64,000 nucleotides of DNA, from assembly GCF_042685365.1 (NCBI RefSeq), contig NZ_JBHUMY010000012.1, positions 186,001 to 250,000 on the forward strand, read 5' to 3'. The stretch comes from Paenibacillus_AP thailandensis. GTDB lineage: Bacteria; Bacillota; Bacilli; Paenibacillales; Paenibacillaceae. A model generated the notes under the pieces. The model was not told the DNA's origin and did no database searches. It saw nothing but the letters and a program-made list of their open reading frames with translations. This document shows, piece after piece, positions 16,620 to 25,720 of this stretch; position 1 is the stretch's first letter; each line of letters opens with the position of its first letter. A program made the translations under genes and the position numbers.

Positions 16620-17054
16620 TCATCTTCTTCTGCTGTTCTTAACGAGCGTCATTCTTCGGGAATGCCTTAGCCAGGAATAATACGATTTGAGGTCTCTCAG
16701 CTCGATCGTCTCCGACATTCGGCCGAGAAACGTTACGACGATCATCTTCTGAAGCGGATTGCCGACGATGTCCGTCTCCGTCAACGAATTCGCAAATTCG
16801 GCCACAAACACCAGATCGTCGTCGATTAGATAAACGTCCTGCTCGTTCCGGTAATACGACTTTATTCTTCCTTGCTTCAAGCAGTCCCACAAAAATTCGG
16901 CGATGTCTCCGTATCCGGTTTTTTCGCTTTCCACGCGATCGGCCCACCGGCTTTTCGCATGGTTCGTAATAATGATATCGGCGACTTTCTTATCGGCTAG
17001 TTCCACATAAAACGATTCGTATGTACTCCACCTGTTCGTCGTCTTGTCCTTCAT
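16620..17054 (-). CDS. Hypothetical protein with HAKSRWADRV motif
   Basis: A 144-residue protein I do not recognise with certainty. The first third contains IIITNHAKSRWADRV, faintly like the HAxxRxxxR start of DUF4258-type RNase folds, followed by a hydrophilic helix and beta strands (VYLIDDDLVFVAEFANS and MIVVTFLGRMSETIELRDLKSYY). The C-terminus is strongly basic (RHSRRMTLVKNSRRR). No signal peptide or membrane segment is present. ATG 17054 has GGAGGAGAG upstream, supporting it as a real gene. It is isolated by about 190 bases from ylbG. A nuclease-like role would be speculation. Confidence 0.55.
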   Translation of the reverse strand: MKDKTTNRWSTYESFYVELADKKVADIIITNHAKSRWADRVESEKTGYGDIAEFLWDCLKQGRIKSYYRNEQDVYLIDDDLVFVAEFANSLTETDIVGNPLQKMIVVTFLGRMSETIELRDLKSYYSWLRHSRRMTLVKNSRRR

Positions 17055-17193
17055 GCGGCCGACTCTCCTCCAAAAGAACTAGTCCAATCAACCTATTGAT
17101 TTCCATTTTATCACGCCTCCATGATTTTTCAACAATAAATTAATGCAGCGGGAAATTTGGAATTAAAAGTAAAAATTGCGATTGACAAAAAAA

Positions 17194-17223
17194 GCCCGCC
17201 CCGGGTATTTTCCCGGAACGGGC
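17194..17223 (-). terminator. Terminator after ylbG
   Basis: GCCCGCCCCGGG/CCCGGAACGGGC stem with one mismatch and a short loop, followed on the minus strand by seven T. It is 20 bases after the ylbG stop. Confidence 0.85.
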
Positions 17224-17242
17224 AGTTTTGCCTGTTCATTCC

Positions 17243-17506
17243 TTATATGCTGTACGCGCGCGTTTTATCTTCGGTATCCTTGCTATATTCGGTTTTGATC
17301 TCGTTCCGGTAGGAACGCTCGATCTTGCGCACGTACGGAAGCTTGCCGATCAGACGAACGGTTTCCTCCGACCGATCCGCGTTCATATACATGACTACGT
17401 AATGCATTCTGCGGGACATGTAATGGACTGTGCCGTACTTCTCCAGCGACCTGGCCGCCTTTAAATCGCTTACCCATATAATGTATCCCGTGCGCTCCGG
17501 CAACAT
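17243..17506 (-). CDS. ylbG: YlbG-family protein (DUF2129, UPF0298)
   Basis: A small soluble protein of unknown function conserved across Bacillales. The sequence ERTGYIIWVSDLKAARSLEKYGTVHYMSRRMHYVVMYMN and LPYVRKIERSYRNEIKTEY aligns along its length with Bacillus YlbG. I prefer ATG 17506 (87 residues), which has GGGGGGAG immediately upstream and fits the family length; an ATG six codons earlier has a weaker site. It follows ylbF by 27 bases, the same pairing as in Bacillus, so both are in one operon ending at 17194-17223. Confidence 0.88.
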   Translation of the reverse strand: MLPERTGYIIWVSDLKAARSLEKYGTVHYMSRRMHYVVMYMNADRSEETVRLIGKLPYVRKIERSYRNEIKTEYSKDTEDKTRAYSI

Positions 17507-17533
17507 GCCGCTCCCCCCGTCCATGAATTGATC

Positions 17534-18016
17534 CTAACCGCAGCCTCCGCTTCCGCAGCTGCAAGAACCGCCGCTTCCGCAGCCTCCCAACGATTGTTCG
17601 TTCCCCGGCACCTTGATCGATTCCGATACCGACCCGGCGATCAGCAGAGCAACGTCGTGAAGCATCGTATCGACCGCAAGCTCCGCGGCTTTGAACTTGC
17701 TGACGCATTCGAACGCGTCAAGCTCCTTCTCGATCTCCTTCACTTCTTTTTTGGCCGAATGGAAATTCGGATGATAGCGGCCGAAACGCCGCGTTTCCTC
17801 AAACAGCTCTTTCGCTTTGGCGAAGCGCCGCTGCACCGCCTTGACCTCCTCGTCGTTCTCCACTCTTTGTTTCCAATATAAATATTCGGCAACCTCCGCC
17901 GATTGATTTATGGAATCACCAAGCTCGTAAGCGCACAGCAACAACGATGCCATATCGAGCGGTGCTGCAGTCTCCTCGTCCGGCCAAGCCGTGATTTGCC
18001 TTGCGGCAGTAGGCAT
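17534..18016 (-). CDS. ylbF: YlbF-family regulator with C-terminal cysteine cluster
   Basis: A 160-residue member of the YlbF/YmcA family. In Bacillus, YlbF, YmcA and YaaT form the Y-complex that influences RNase Y-dependent mRNA maturation, competence, sporulation and biofilm formation, and the complex carries iron-sulfur clusters. The helical domain (about 20-140) includes AEVAEYLYWKQRVENDEEVKAVQRRF and FHSAKKEVKEIEKELD. The tail after residue 144 is a glycine/serine stretch with cysteines at 146, 152, 154 and 159, plausible cluster ligands. ATG 18016 has AAGGTGG upstream; an internal ATG at 17953 is also possible. It is co-transcribed with ylbG. Confidence 0.87.
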   Translation of the reverse strand: MPTAARQITAWPDEETAAPLDMASLLLCAYELGDSINQSAEVAEYLYWKQRVENDEEVKAVQRRFAKAKELFEETRRFGRYHPNFHSAKKEVKEIEKELDAFECVSKFKAAELAVDTMLHDVALLIAGSVSESIKVPGNEQSLGGCGSGGSCSCGSGGCG

Positions 18017-18112
18017 CCTTTCGCCACCTTCTTTCTTGTTCGCTTACTTCTACACTATCACAACCGTCAGACAAAGCCAATACATTTCGCTTCGCGGCCT
18101 AACGGATTGCCC

Positions 18113-20173
18113 TTACGATTCCGGGACGAGAAGCTTCATTTCGTTCCACATGTCCGGCGTAAGACGGACGGATTGCACGGATTCTTCTTCCCGCAGCAAC
18201 CCGACAACCGCCCAACCGTCCGGCGCCGTCTCCAGCTTCTCCGGCACAAATGCGCGGAGCCCCCGTTCCATGCGGATCTGAACGGGCGTTTGCCAAGCGA
18301 CGGCGCGCTCGAGCATCTCTTTGCGGGTCGAGTCATGATAAGCCCGCAGCTGCTTGAGCCACATGAGCGGCACTTCCGCCGTTTCCGGAAGAAGCGGCGT
18401 CCGCTTCTCGCCGCGGGGAGCCCGGACCAGCTTATGTCCGGACAGCGGACCTGGATGCTCCAGCATCTCCGGGCCGCCCCGGGGATCGGACGGCAAGCGG
18501 AGCCGGGAACCGCGCGGTTCTGCTTGCTCCCCGCTTAATGAAACAACCGGAGCTCCGGCGCTTCCTCCGGCTTCTGACGACTGGTTCGCTGCGGACAATA
18601 AAGGCAGCCCCGCTTCCTTAAGCCGGGCCCGTAGAGGCTCAAGATCGTTTCCGCTTACGAGGAAATGGCGTCCGCCGACTCTTTCGCCCAGATAGGGCCG
18701 CAAGAGCGGATAAGCCTCAAGCTCGTCGGCCGTTTGCTCATCGGCGCAGCAGAGGACGGCAGCTTCCCTTAACTGGATCCGGCTTGCATGCCGGACCGTC
18801 TGCCGCAACCAATCGAGGAGTTCGGACGGAAGCGGTTTACGGCCGGAAATATAGCTCAGCAGCTCGGCAAGGTTCTCGCCGCTCCTCCCGCTCCCGACTG
18901 CGCGGCGAACCGATTCCGCAGTCATCCGGTACAGCGTGACGCTATCGTCCGAGACGAGCTCCGCTGCCGCTTCCAATTCCCACCGGACGGTAAACCGGCA
19001 GTCCGGATAAACGATAATGTCGCCGTTCGCCTGAACGAGACCTTGCTCCGGCGGCGGGACAAAGCCGTCCCCCGCCGCGCCGTCTTGCCCGTCTCCATCG
19101 GCCGAATGCATCGGCCTGCTCACCGGCCTCGTCCATCGAAACAGCTGCAGGCCGCCCGCTTCGCCAAGCTCGGCCCAGCCGCATTCGTTCATAAGCTGAA
19201 GCCACGCTTCCATTTTATCCGTTAGGCCTGCCGAATCGCTATCGCCGGACCAAGCACACGATCCGCCCATTCCGCATAGAATCCATCGGCGAATATCGTC
19301 TATCGCAAACCATTCCCCCGGCTGAAGACTGCCGATCAGCGCAGCGGTCAGAGCGGCTTCCGCCTTGTTTCCCAGCAGTACATCGCAGATCCACTCATAC
19401 AACGACGCCTCCCTGACCTCCACGTGTAGCTCAAGCCAATCGGCCAGCCGACTCTCGTTCCATTCGAGCGCTTTCCCCGTCCGGCAAAGAAGGCCGAATT
19501 GCAGCCCCGCATGAAGCAGCAGCGCAACAGGCAGCGGATATTGCCGCCCTTCCGCGGACGGCTTTGCGCCTAAACCTTGCAGCGTACGTTCCGATAAATT
19601 CGTAACGCTCACAAGCTTCTGAATGTGCTTCTTGGGCAGCAGGCCTTTCCCGGTCAACCCGGTTCCGCTGCGCGCAAGCTCGGCGAAGGCAGACAGCAGC
19701 TGTCTTCCAAGCGGCCGACAAACCGGGCGAAGCAGCTCTAAATGCCCGTCGAACGGTATAGGCGACGGCTTTCCTTCCGGCGGCAGAAGCAGAAGGGCAA
19801 GCTGCGGGTAGCTGTCTTTGGGCGCAAAAACAAGCCGATCCCCCCACAGCTTGGCGACGGCAAGCAGCAATCCTGCCGATTGCAGCTCCCGTATGCCCGC
19901 CTTCGCTTCCAAGCCGGACAGCTTTCCTTCCGTCATCCCGGCTTTAAGCAGCCTATCTTCTTCGACGGCCGACAAGCCGCCGTGCCTTACAAGCAGCTTC
20001 AGCATCACGCGCCCGTACGGCGAAAGCCGCTCCGCCGCTTCTTTCAACGCTTCGGGCTCCGTCATCGCTTGCTGCCAGCTCAACCCTTGGCGTAAAGCGG
20101 ACGCCCATACCGGACTTTCCAAAAATGCTTCGACCTCGTCGGGCCACAAGCCGGCAATTTCATCGGTATACAT
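18113..20173 (-). CDS. Helicase-associated domain protein (partner of the XPB-type helicase)
   Basis: A 686-residue protein starting MYTDEIAGLWPDEVEAFLES. The C-terminal half carries a region resembling the helicase-associated Helicase_C_3 domain (PF13625): NGDIIVYPDCRFTVRWELEAAAELVSDDSVTLYRMTAESVRRA and the following helix-rich block. No Walker A or DEAD motif is present, so it is not itself a helicase. Between about residues 555 and 610 it has a low-complexity linker. ATG 20173 lies inside the end of the upstream helicase gene (14-base overlap), implying coupled synthesis. A role as accessory subunit in DNA repair or RNA-polymerase-linked unwinding is inferred from this pairing. Confidence 0.75.
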   Translation of the reverse strand: MYTDEIAGLWPDEVEAFLESPVWASALRQGLSWQQAMTEPEALKEAAERLSPYGRVMLKLLVRHGGLSAVEEDRLLKAGMTEGKLSGLEAKAGIRELQSAGLLLAVAKLWGDRLVFAPKDSYPQLALLLLPPEGKPSPIPFDGHLELLRPVCRPLGRQLLSAFAELARSGTGLTGKGLLPKKHIQKLVSVTNLSERTLQGLGAKPSAEGRQYPLPVALLLHAGLQFGLLCRTGKALEWNESRLADWLELHVEVREASLYEWICDVLLGNKAEAALTAALIGSLQPGEWFAIDDIRRWILCGMGGSCAWSGDSDSAGLTDKMEAWLQLMNECGWAELGEAGGLQLFRWTRPVSRPMHSADGDGQDGAAGDGFVPPPEQGLVQANGDIIVYPDCRFTVRWELEAAAELVSDDSVTLYRMTAESVRRAVGSGRSGENLAELLSYISGRKPLPSELLDWLRQTVRHASRIQLREAAVLCCADEQTADELEAYPLLRPYLGERVGGRHFLVSGNDLEPLRARLKEAGLPLLSAANQSSEAGGSAGAPVVSLSGEQAEPRGSRLRLPSDPRGGPEMLEHPGPLSGHKLVRAPRGEKRTPLLPETAEVPLMWLKQLRAYHDSTRKEMLERAVAWQTPVQIRMERGLRAFVPEKLETAPDGWAVVGLLREEESVQSVRLTPDMWNEMKLLVPES

Positions 20174-21872
20174 CGTCGTTTGAGCCTCCGTTCTCCTCTT
20201 TGGCCAACGCCAAAGCCGCCGCATGAAAAGTTTCGTAGCGGTATCCTTGCTCCACCATAAACATCTGCCGCTTCCGGGCGAATGCTTCTTCCTTCGTCCC
20301 TTCGGAGACGACCGTATAGAACCAGGCTTCGTTGGCTCCTTCCTTGGGACGCAGAAGCCTTCCGATCCGCTGCGCTTCCTCCTGCCGGGAGCCGTAGCTG
20401 CCCGATATTTGAATGGCAACGGCCGCGTCGGGCAAATCGACCGCGAAATTGGCCACTTTGGAAACGGCCAGCACCGGGACCTCTCCTTTTTTAAACCGAT
20501 CGTAAAGCCGCTCGCGGTCGCGCTGCGGAAGCTCGCCCGTGATGAGCGGAATGTCGAGACGGCTCGCCAGTTCATGAAGCTGCTCCAAATATTGGCCGAT
20601 AATTAACGTTTGCTTGCCTGCATGCCGCCGCAGCAATCGCTGCACAACGGCCAGCTTTTCCGGATTTTCCGCGGCCGCCCGCTGCTTGGCTTTCTCCGCC
20701 GCCTCGCGGTAATGCTGCAGCTCCCGGGAAGGCAGCGGCACCCGAATTTCCGCGCACGATACTCTCGCGATATAGCCCTGCGCTTCCGCGGTTTTCCATA
20801 CAAGCTCGTACAGCTTGGGGCCGATAAGCGAAAACACGTCTTCCTCGCAGCCGTCCTCCCGGACAAGCGTTGCCGTAAGGCCCAGCCTGCGCGTCGCTTG
20901 CAGGTCGGCCGTCATCCGGAATACGGGCGCGGGCAGAAGGTGAACCTCGTCATAAATAATCAAACCCCAATCCCGTTCCGAAAACAGTTTCATATGGGGA
21001 TAACCGCCGCCAGTCCGCGACGAGCGGTGCGTCATAATATGATAAGTCGCGATCGTAACGGGACGGACCTGCTTTAAAGCTCCCGTATATTCGCCGACGT
21101 GCTCCTCGTCAAGCGACGTCCTCTCCAGCAGCTCTTTTTTCCATTGCTTCACGGACGTGGCGTTTGAGGTCAATATCAAGGCAGCGCTGTTTGCCCTTGC
21201 AAGGGCGGCAATGCCTACAACGGTTTTGCCCGCGCCGCATGGCAGCACCACAACGCCGCTGCCTCCTTGCACCGAGCCTTCGCGGTAAAACGCTTCAACG
21301 GCAGCGGATTGGTAATCCCTTAGCGAGAAAGGTTGTCCGGAACGCGTCTCGTTCCGCAGCTGCACTTGAAGCGCTTCGCCGTCATGGTAGCCGGCAAGAT
21401 CGATAACCGGATAACCGGACTTGGTCAGCTCCTGCTTCAGCCGGCCGCGATGAACCGGCGGAACGAGTCGCCGGTCAGAACCCAATTCCCGGCCCAGCAG
21501 CTCTTTTACGCCCGGCTTGTCCGCTATCTCTTGCAGCAATTCGCCTTGCAGCTCCAGCCCTTCCGGCCCGATTAGCAGCTTCAGCTTTCCGTAACGGCCG
21601 ATCAGCCGCCGGACGGCGGTCTCGGCCGCCGACGGAAGACCGAACCTCGCATAATCGGCCAGCAGCCCGACGACCTGCTGCGCGGTCCAGCCGGCCGCCG
21701 CTGCGTTCCACAGCGTCAGTGGGGTCATCCGGTACGTATGCATCGTTCCCGGACGTTTCAACAATTCGGCGAAGACAACGAGCGTTTGCCGCACGGCATC
21801 CGCCTCCGGATGCTCCGTATCGAGCAGCAACGTCATATCGGACTGGACAATTAGCGGTTTATCCGCATACAT
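20160..21872 (-). CDS. XPB/Ssl2-type DNA repair helicase
   Basis: A 570-residue SF2 helicase of the bacterial XPB group. An N-terminal domain (about 1-90: MYADKPLIVQSDMTLLLDTEH and MHTYRMTPLTLWNAAAAG) precedes a damage-recognition-like region and two RecA folds. Visible motifs are Walker A PCGAGKT (211-217), DEVH (308-311), TATLVRED (333-340, including the RED motif characteristic of XPB) and motif VI AQRIGRLLRP near residue 507. XPB in eukaryotes and archaea opens DNA for nucleotide excision repair; the bacterial role is less settled. ATG 21872 follows GGGAGTGA. It overlaps the helicase-associated gene downstream. Confidence 0.9.
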   Translation of the reverse strand: MYADKPLIVQSDMTLLLDTEHPEADAVRQTLVVFAELLKRPGTMHTYRMTPLTLWNAAAAGWTAQQVVGLLADYARFGLPSAAETAVRRLIGRYGKLKLLIGPEGLELQGELLQEIADKPGVKELLGRELGSDRRLVPPVHRGRLKQELTKSGYPVIDLAGYHDGEALQVQLRNETRSGQPFSLRDYQSAAVEAFYREGSVQGGSGVVVLPCGAGKTVVGIAALARANSAALILTSNATSVKQWKKELLERTSLDEEHVGEYTGALKQVRPVTIATYHIMTHRSSRTGGGYPHMKLFSERDWGLIIYDEVHLLPAPVFRMTADLQATRRLGLTATLVREDGCEEDVFSLIGPKLYELVWKTAEAQGYIARVSCAEIRVPLPSRELQHYREAAEKAKQRAAAENPEKLAVVQRLLRRHAGKQTLIIGQYLEQLHELASRLDIPLITGELPQRDRERLYDRFKKGEVPVLAVSKVANFAVDLPDAAVAIQISGSYGSRQEEAQRIGRLLRPKEGANEAWFYTVVSEGTKEEAFARKRQMFMVEQGYRYETFHAAALALAKEENGGSNDDVYR

Positions 21873-21956
21873 GTGGACTCACTCCCGTAGCCATATATAT
21901 GCAAGTATGCCCCGAGCGCCTTGTCCCATTACCCGAAAATATTTCTGGCTATCGCA

Positions 21957-21993
21957 AAGAAGCCTTGCCCCTCTTCCCGGGGCAAGGCTTCTT
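21957..21993 (-). terminator. Terminator after the CBS-domain gene
   Basis: A perfect 15-base stem AAGAAGCCTTGCCCC/GGGGCAAGGCTTCTT with a seven-base loop, 17 bases beyond the CBS stop. The T run on the minus strand is short. Confidence 0.75.
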
Positions 21994-22009
21994 ATGGCGA
22001 TTCAAACCG

Positions 22010-22459
22010 TTAATGAGCGTATTGCGGTTCCCGGTGCTCATGCTCCGAAATGCCGCTCAGCGCATGTCCCGCTTCCGTCATCAGCACTTCGCGTACGGCC
22101 AAGTCGCCAAGCGTAACGATGCCGACAAGCTCGCCGTTGTCGACGATCGGAAGACGGCGAATTTGGCGCGCCGCCATTAATTCCACCGCTTCGTCCGCCG
22201 TCGCGTCGGAAGGAAGCGTCTCGATTTCGGTCGTCATGACGTGCTCCACAGAAGTGGAACCCGAATGCTTCTCCGCATACCCTCTGACGACAAGGTCGCG
22301 GTCGGTTACGACGCCGATAAGGCGTTTGCCGTCGACGATCGGAATAAAGCCGGTGTCGTGTTTTTTCATCAACACGGCAAGCTCGTAGATATTGTCCTGT
22401 AACGTGGCCGTGACGCAATCCTTGGTCATCACGTTTTTGATTATTTTTTTCTGATCCAT
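22010..22459 (-). CDS. Tandem CBS-domain protein
   Basis: A 149-residue protein made almost entirely of two CBS domains: IIKNVMTKDCVTATLQDNIYELAVLMKKHDTGFIPIVDGKRLIGVVTDRDLVVRG (about 6-60) and VEHVMTTEIETLPSDATADEAVELMAARQIRRLPIVDNGELVGIVTLGDLAV (about 71-125). Such stand-alone Bateman modules bind adenosine nucleotides and report energy status to unknown partners. The tail has a histidine-rich SEHEHREPQYAH. ATG 22459 follows GGAGG by ten bases. It is a single-gene unit with a terminator at 21957-21993. It is unlikely to be AcuB, which has an added ACT domain. Confidence 0.9.
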   Translation of the reverse strand: MDQKKIIKNVMTKDCVTATLQDNIYELAVLMKKHDTGFIPIVDGKRLIGVVTDRDLVVRGYAEKHSGSTSVEHVMTTEIETLPSDATADEAVELMAARQIRRLPIVDNGELVGIVTLGDLAVREVLMTEAGHALSGISEHEHREPQYAH

Positions 22460-22687
22460 AAGTGCGGAGCCTCCATTGCTGAATTGTTAGGCATCTCGTC
22501 AGGCAAGCGATAACGATTTCTCGTCCTTGTCAAAGGACACGTCGTTTCGGCGAGATCTATAAGGCGATAGGAAGATCAAGTTTACAATCCTTATATTTCA
22601 AGCCAAACGAAAGCTTGTCGACCTGCCTTTTTAGCTGTTCCCCGCCGGACCGTTTATTATTCTAGCCGAGCATCCGCTCCCCCGGGC

Positions 22688-23878
22688 TTACTTGCCGTTC
22701 GCCGCATAATGCTCGGCCATGCCGATCAGCAGATCGGCCGCTTTCTCCATCGCGCGCTCGTCGAAATCGAATTTCGGATGATGGTGGGCATAGGTCGCCC
22801 CAAGTTGATCGTTGCCCGCGCCTACGAACATAAAGCAGCCGGGCACCTTCTCCAAATAATACGAGAAGTCTTCCGCTACCATGATGGCATCGGAAGGAAT
22901 AACGCCCTCTTGTCCGAATAGCGACGCCGCCACTTCAAAAAAGCGCGCCGCTTCACGCTCGTCGTTTACGACCGGCGGATACCCGATCCTCAGATCGAAC
23001 GTATGCCGCGCCCCGTGCATTTCGCACGTATGCCGAATGATGCCGGCGATCCTCTCGTGAATCAGCTTTCTCGTTTGTTCGTCGAACGTTCGTACCGTTC
23101 CTTTCAGCTCGCATGTTTCCGCGATAACGTTGTTCGCCGTTCCGGCATGGAAGGATCCGACGGTTACGACGGCCGAATGAAGCGGATTTACGCTGCGGCT
23201 TACGATGGACTGCAGCGATTGAACAAGCTGGGCCCCGATCACGATCGTATCGACGGTCTCATGCGGCATGCCGCCGTGCCCGCCCCGTCCGGCAAGCTCT
23301 ATCGTAAATTCGTCGGCCGCCGCCATGAATGGCCCGGCTTTGGACGAGACCAGCCCGTAAGGCAGCGGCGTCCACAGATGAACGCCGTATATCGCGTCCG
23401 CGCCTTCAAGCGCGCCGTCCTCTATCATGCCGACCGCGCCGCCCGGAGTGGTCTCTTCCGCCGGCTGGAACAGCAATCGGCGCTCTCCGGCCAATTGCCC
23501 CTTATGCTTCTGATAATAAGACGCAACGGCAAGCAGTGTCGCCGTATGCCCGTCATGGCCGCATGCGTGCATGACGCCCGGCACCGTCGACTTGTACTCG
23601 CAACTTTTTTCGTCTTGAATGGGCAGCGCGTCCATATCGGCCCGAAGCGCAACGACAGGGCCGGGCCGGTCGCCCTTGATGCTTGCGATCAGGCCGAATC
23701 CGCCTTCGACCTTCCGAACTTCGCAGCGGATGGCCTCGAGCCGTTCCGCGACGAATCGAGACGTTTCCGATTCTTGGTAGGACAGCTCCGGATGGCGGTG
23801 CAAATGTCTTCGCCACTTTACCATATCCGGATAAAGGCGCTTCAGTTCCTCGCGCCGTTCGCCGTTTGTTCCACTCAT
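22688..23878 (-). CDS. M20D-family amidohydrolase
   Basis: A 396-residue metal-dependent amidohydrolase. Family hallmarks are the N-terminal WRRHLHRHPELSYQE, ALRADMDALPIQDE, the metal ligands MHACGHDGHTA and FQPAEETTPGGAVGMIEDGAL, and the dimerisation-domain GRGGHGGMPHETVD. The subfamily includes N-acyl-amino acid hydrolases, IAA-amino-acid hydrolases and N-acetyl-diaminopimelate deacetylases; the exact substrate is not determined, and the nearby dapF (14 kb away) is not an argument. ATG 23878 follows AAGGAG by eight bases. It stands alone, divergent from yugN across a 290-base gap in which I find no gene. Confidence 0.9.
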   Translation of the reverse strand: MSGTNGERREELKRLYPDMVKWRRHLHRHPELSYQESETSRFVAERLEAIRCEVRKVEGGFGLIASIKGDRPGPVVALRADMDALPIQDEKSCEYKSTVPGVMHACGHDGHTATLLAVASYYQKHKGQLAGERRLLFQPAEETTPGGAVGMIEDGALEGADAIYGVHLWTPLPYGLVSSKAGPFMAAADEFTIELAGRGGHGGMPHETVDTIVIGAQLVQSLQSIVSRSVNPLHSAVVTVGSFHAGTANNVIAETCELKGTVRTFDEQTRKLIHERIAGIIRHTCEMHGARHTFDLRIGYPPVVNDEREAARFFEVAASLFGQEGVIPSDAIMVAEDFSYYLEKVPGCFMFVGAGNDQLGATYAHHHPKFDFDERAMEKAADLLIGMAEHYAANGK

Positions 23879-24168
23879 TCTATCCGCTCCTTCGCCTATA
23901 TCTGTTGTCTCAATAGTTTACCAGAACCGGACGGCGTTACGAAAGCCGATTGTTGCGCGTTCGTCTTGCTCTGCCGCCATTCCGTCCGACCGGAGTAAGT
24001 CTTGCGCTTGCTGGGGAAAAATACTATCATGAAAAAAGAATGTACACCTAGCCTTATGACGCACCTGAACCGGCCGGCGCAGCCGCCGGATTACTTTACG
24101 AACCGTAACGGAAATAATGAAAAACCATTGTGGTAAGAAGTCTTCGCCATTATTAAAGGAGGGTCAAC

Positions 24169-24513
24169 ATGATTATTCAAAACAGCGGTCTTGAAGGCAT
24201 GCAAAGCGATCTCGCCCATTTGGACGAGTCCGCGGAGAAGCTCGGATTTTTCCGCGGACAGTGGGAATATTACCGTGCTACATACGATTTGAAGCTCGAA
24301 GACGCGTCAACCGGAAACGACTATTATTTGCGGATGAATACGCGCGCAGTCGAAGGCCGTCTTGAATCGCCGCATGCCGTTCTGGCCATCGAGGCCGTAT
24401 ACCTTGGACGGGCTACGTTCCCGCACGGCCTGGAATACGAGTCTCCCGTGCCGCAAAACGTGCTGGATAAAGCCAATGACCGTCTTAAACAATTGAAGCA
24501 GATGTTGGAGTAG
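24169..24513 (+). CDS. YugN-like family protein
   Basis: A 114-residue protein matching the YugN-like family (PF08868) throughout: NSGLEGMQSDLAHLDE, WEYYRATYDLKLED, YYLRMNTRAVEGRLESPHAVLAIEAVYLGRATFPHGLEYE. The Bacillus yugN product has a solved alpha/beta structure but no assigned function. ATG 24169 follows a textbook AAAGGAGGG. It ends 15 bases before ftsW on the same strand, so the two are co-transcribed, which might hint at a cell-envelope link, but that is only positional. Confidence 0.88.
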   Translation: MIIQNSGLEGMQSDLAHLDESAEKLGFFRGQWEYYRATYDLKLEDASTGNDYYLRMNTRAVEGRLESPHAVLAIEAVYLGRATFPHGLEYESPVPQNVLDKANDRLKQLKQMLE

Positions 24514-24528
24514 GTTCGATAGCGAAGG

Positions 24529-25713
24529 ATGAATACGACACAGAACACAAGCCGCGGGAGACCTGATTTTTTGCTCCTGATCATGACGCTTCTGCTCGTT
24601 GGCTTCGGGCTCGTTATGGTGTTCAGCGCGAGCTCCAACATAGCAGTCGTGAACGAGAAGTTCAACAACGACGCGCTTTATTTCACGAAGCGGCAGGTGG
24701 TCTGGGCATTCATTGGCATAGTTTTTATGCTGTTTATGATGAATGTGCGGTATACATTCTATAAGAAAAGCTTTTTGCTGTTTTTTACGCCGGTCGTCAT
24801 CATGCTGCTGATCGTCCCATTTACCGATCCGGTCAACGGCGCGCGAAGCTGGTTTCAGATCGGTTCGCTCGGCATTCAGCCGACGGAGCCGGCCAAGCTG
24901 GCCATCATTCTTTATATCGGTGCTCTAATTGCCAAGAAAGGCGAGAAATTCCGCGATTTCAAAAAAGGGCTTGTCCCGGTTATCGTGATCGTGGGCTTCG
25001 TATGCTTCCTGATTTTGCTGCAGCCGGACATCGGCTCTTGCTTCGTGCTCGCGGCCTGCGCTTCGGTCATGATTTTGGCGGGAGGAGCCAATTTGCGGCA
25101 TATTACGGTCGCAGGAGGATTTATTCTCGCCCTGGTGATCGTCGGCGTTTCGATCTGGATGGCTGCGGACCCGGACGGCTGGGCTTACCGGATCGACCGG
25201 TTTACCGCTTATATGGACCCGCTGGACCCGGCCAACCAGCAAGAGTCGGCCTTTCACCTCGTTTCCTCTTTACAGGCGCTTGGTCACGGCGGCATTTTGG
25301 GAGCGGGATTCGGCGAGAGCGTACAGAAGCTGCATTATTTGCCTTATCCGTACAACGACTTTATCTTTTCGGTGATCGCGGAAGAGCTCGGCTTTATCGG
25401 CGCCGCTTTCTTCCTGTTGTTCTACCTGCTGTTCTTATGGCGGGCGCTCATCGTCGCGCTTCGCTGCCCCGATATTTACGGAACCGTCGTAGGGGTCGGC
25501 ATTGTCGCTTTGTTTGCGATTCAGGCGTTCATTAACGTTGGCGGGGTGACGGGAACGATCCCGATTACCGGGGTTACGCTGCCTTTTATAAGCTACGGCG
25601 GTTCCTCGCTGCTCGTATGCTTAATGTGCATGGGCGTGCTGCTTAGCATCTCGAGGGAATACAACCGGACGGCCGAGAAGGAGAAGCGGCCTCATATGAA
25701 GGTTGTGAAATAA
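24529..25713 (+). CDS. ftsW: FtsW/SpoVE-type peptidoglycan polymerase (SEDS family)
   Basis: A 394-residue polytopic membrane protein of the SEDS family with about ten transmembrane helices. It polymerises lipid II during septum synthesis together with a class B penicillin-binding protein. Diagnostic motifs are NGARSWFQIGSLGIQPTEPAKLA, the long extracellular loop ending in YPYNDFIFSVIAEELGFIG (with the catalytic-type Asp) and PFISYGGSSL near the C-terminus. FtsW is favoured over RodA and SpoVE because ylaN, the ftsW neighbour in Bacillus, lies 1.7 kb downstream, but SpoVE is not excluded. ATG 24529 has only a modest AAGG site and is probably coupled to yugN. Confidence 0.87.
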   Translation: MNTTQNTSRGRPDFLLLIMTLLLVGFGLVMVFSASSNIAVVNEKFNNDALYFTKRQVVWAFIGIVFMLFMMNVRYTFYKKSFLLFFTPVVIMLLIVPFTDPVNGARSWFQIGSLGIQPTEPAKLAIILYIGALIAKKGEKFRDFKKGLVPVIVIVGFVCFLILLQPDIGSCFVLAACASVMILAGGANLRHITVAGGFILALVIVGVSIWMAADPDGWAYRIDRFTAYMDPLDPANQQESAFHLVSSLQALGHGGILGAGFGESVQKLHYLPYPYNDFIFSVIAEELGFIGAAFFLLFYLLFLWRALIVALRCPDIYGTVVGVGIVALFAIQAFINVGGVTGTIPITGVTLPFISYGGSSLLVCLMCMGVLLSISREYNRTAEKEKRPHMKVVK

Positions 25714-25720
25714 AACGGAA

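Noticed and set aside
22010..22459. CBS protein as the missing AcuB
   Set aside because: It has only two CBS domains and no ACT domain, and lies about 19 kb from acuA-acuC.
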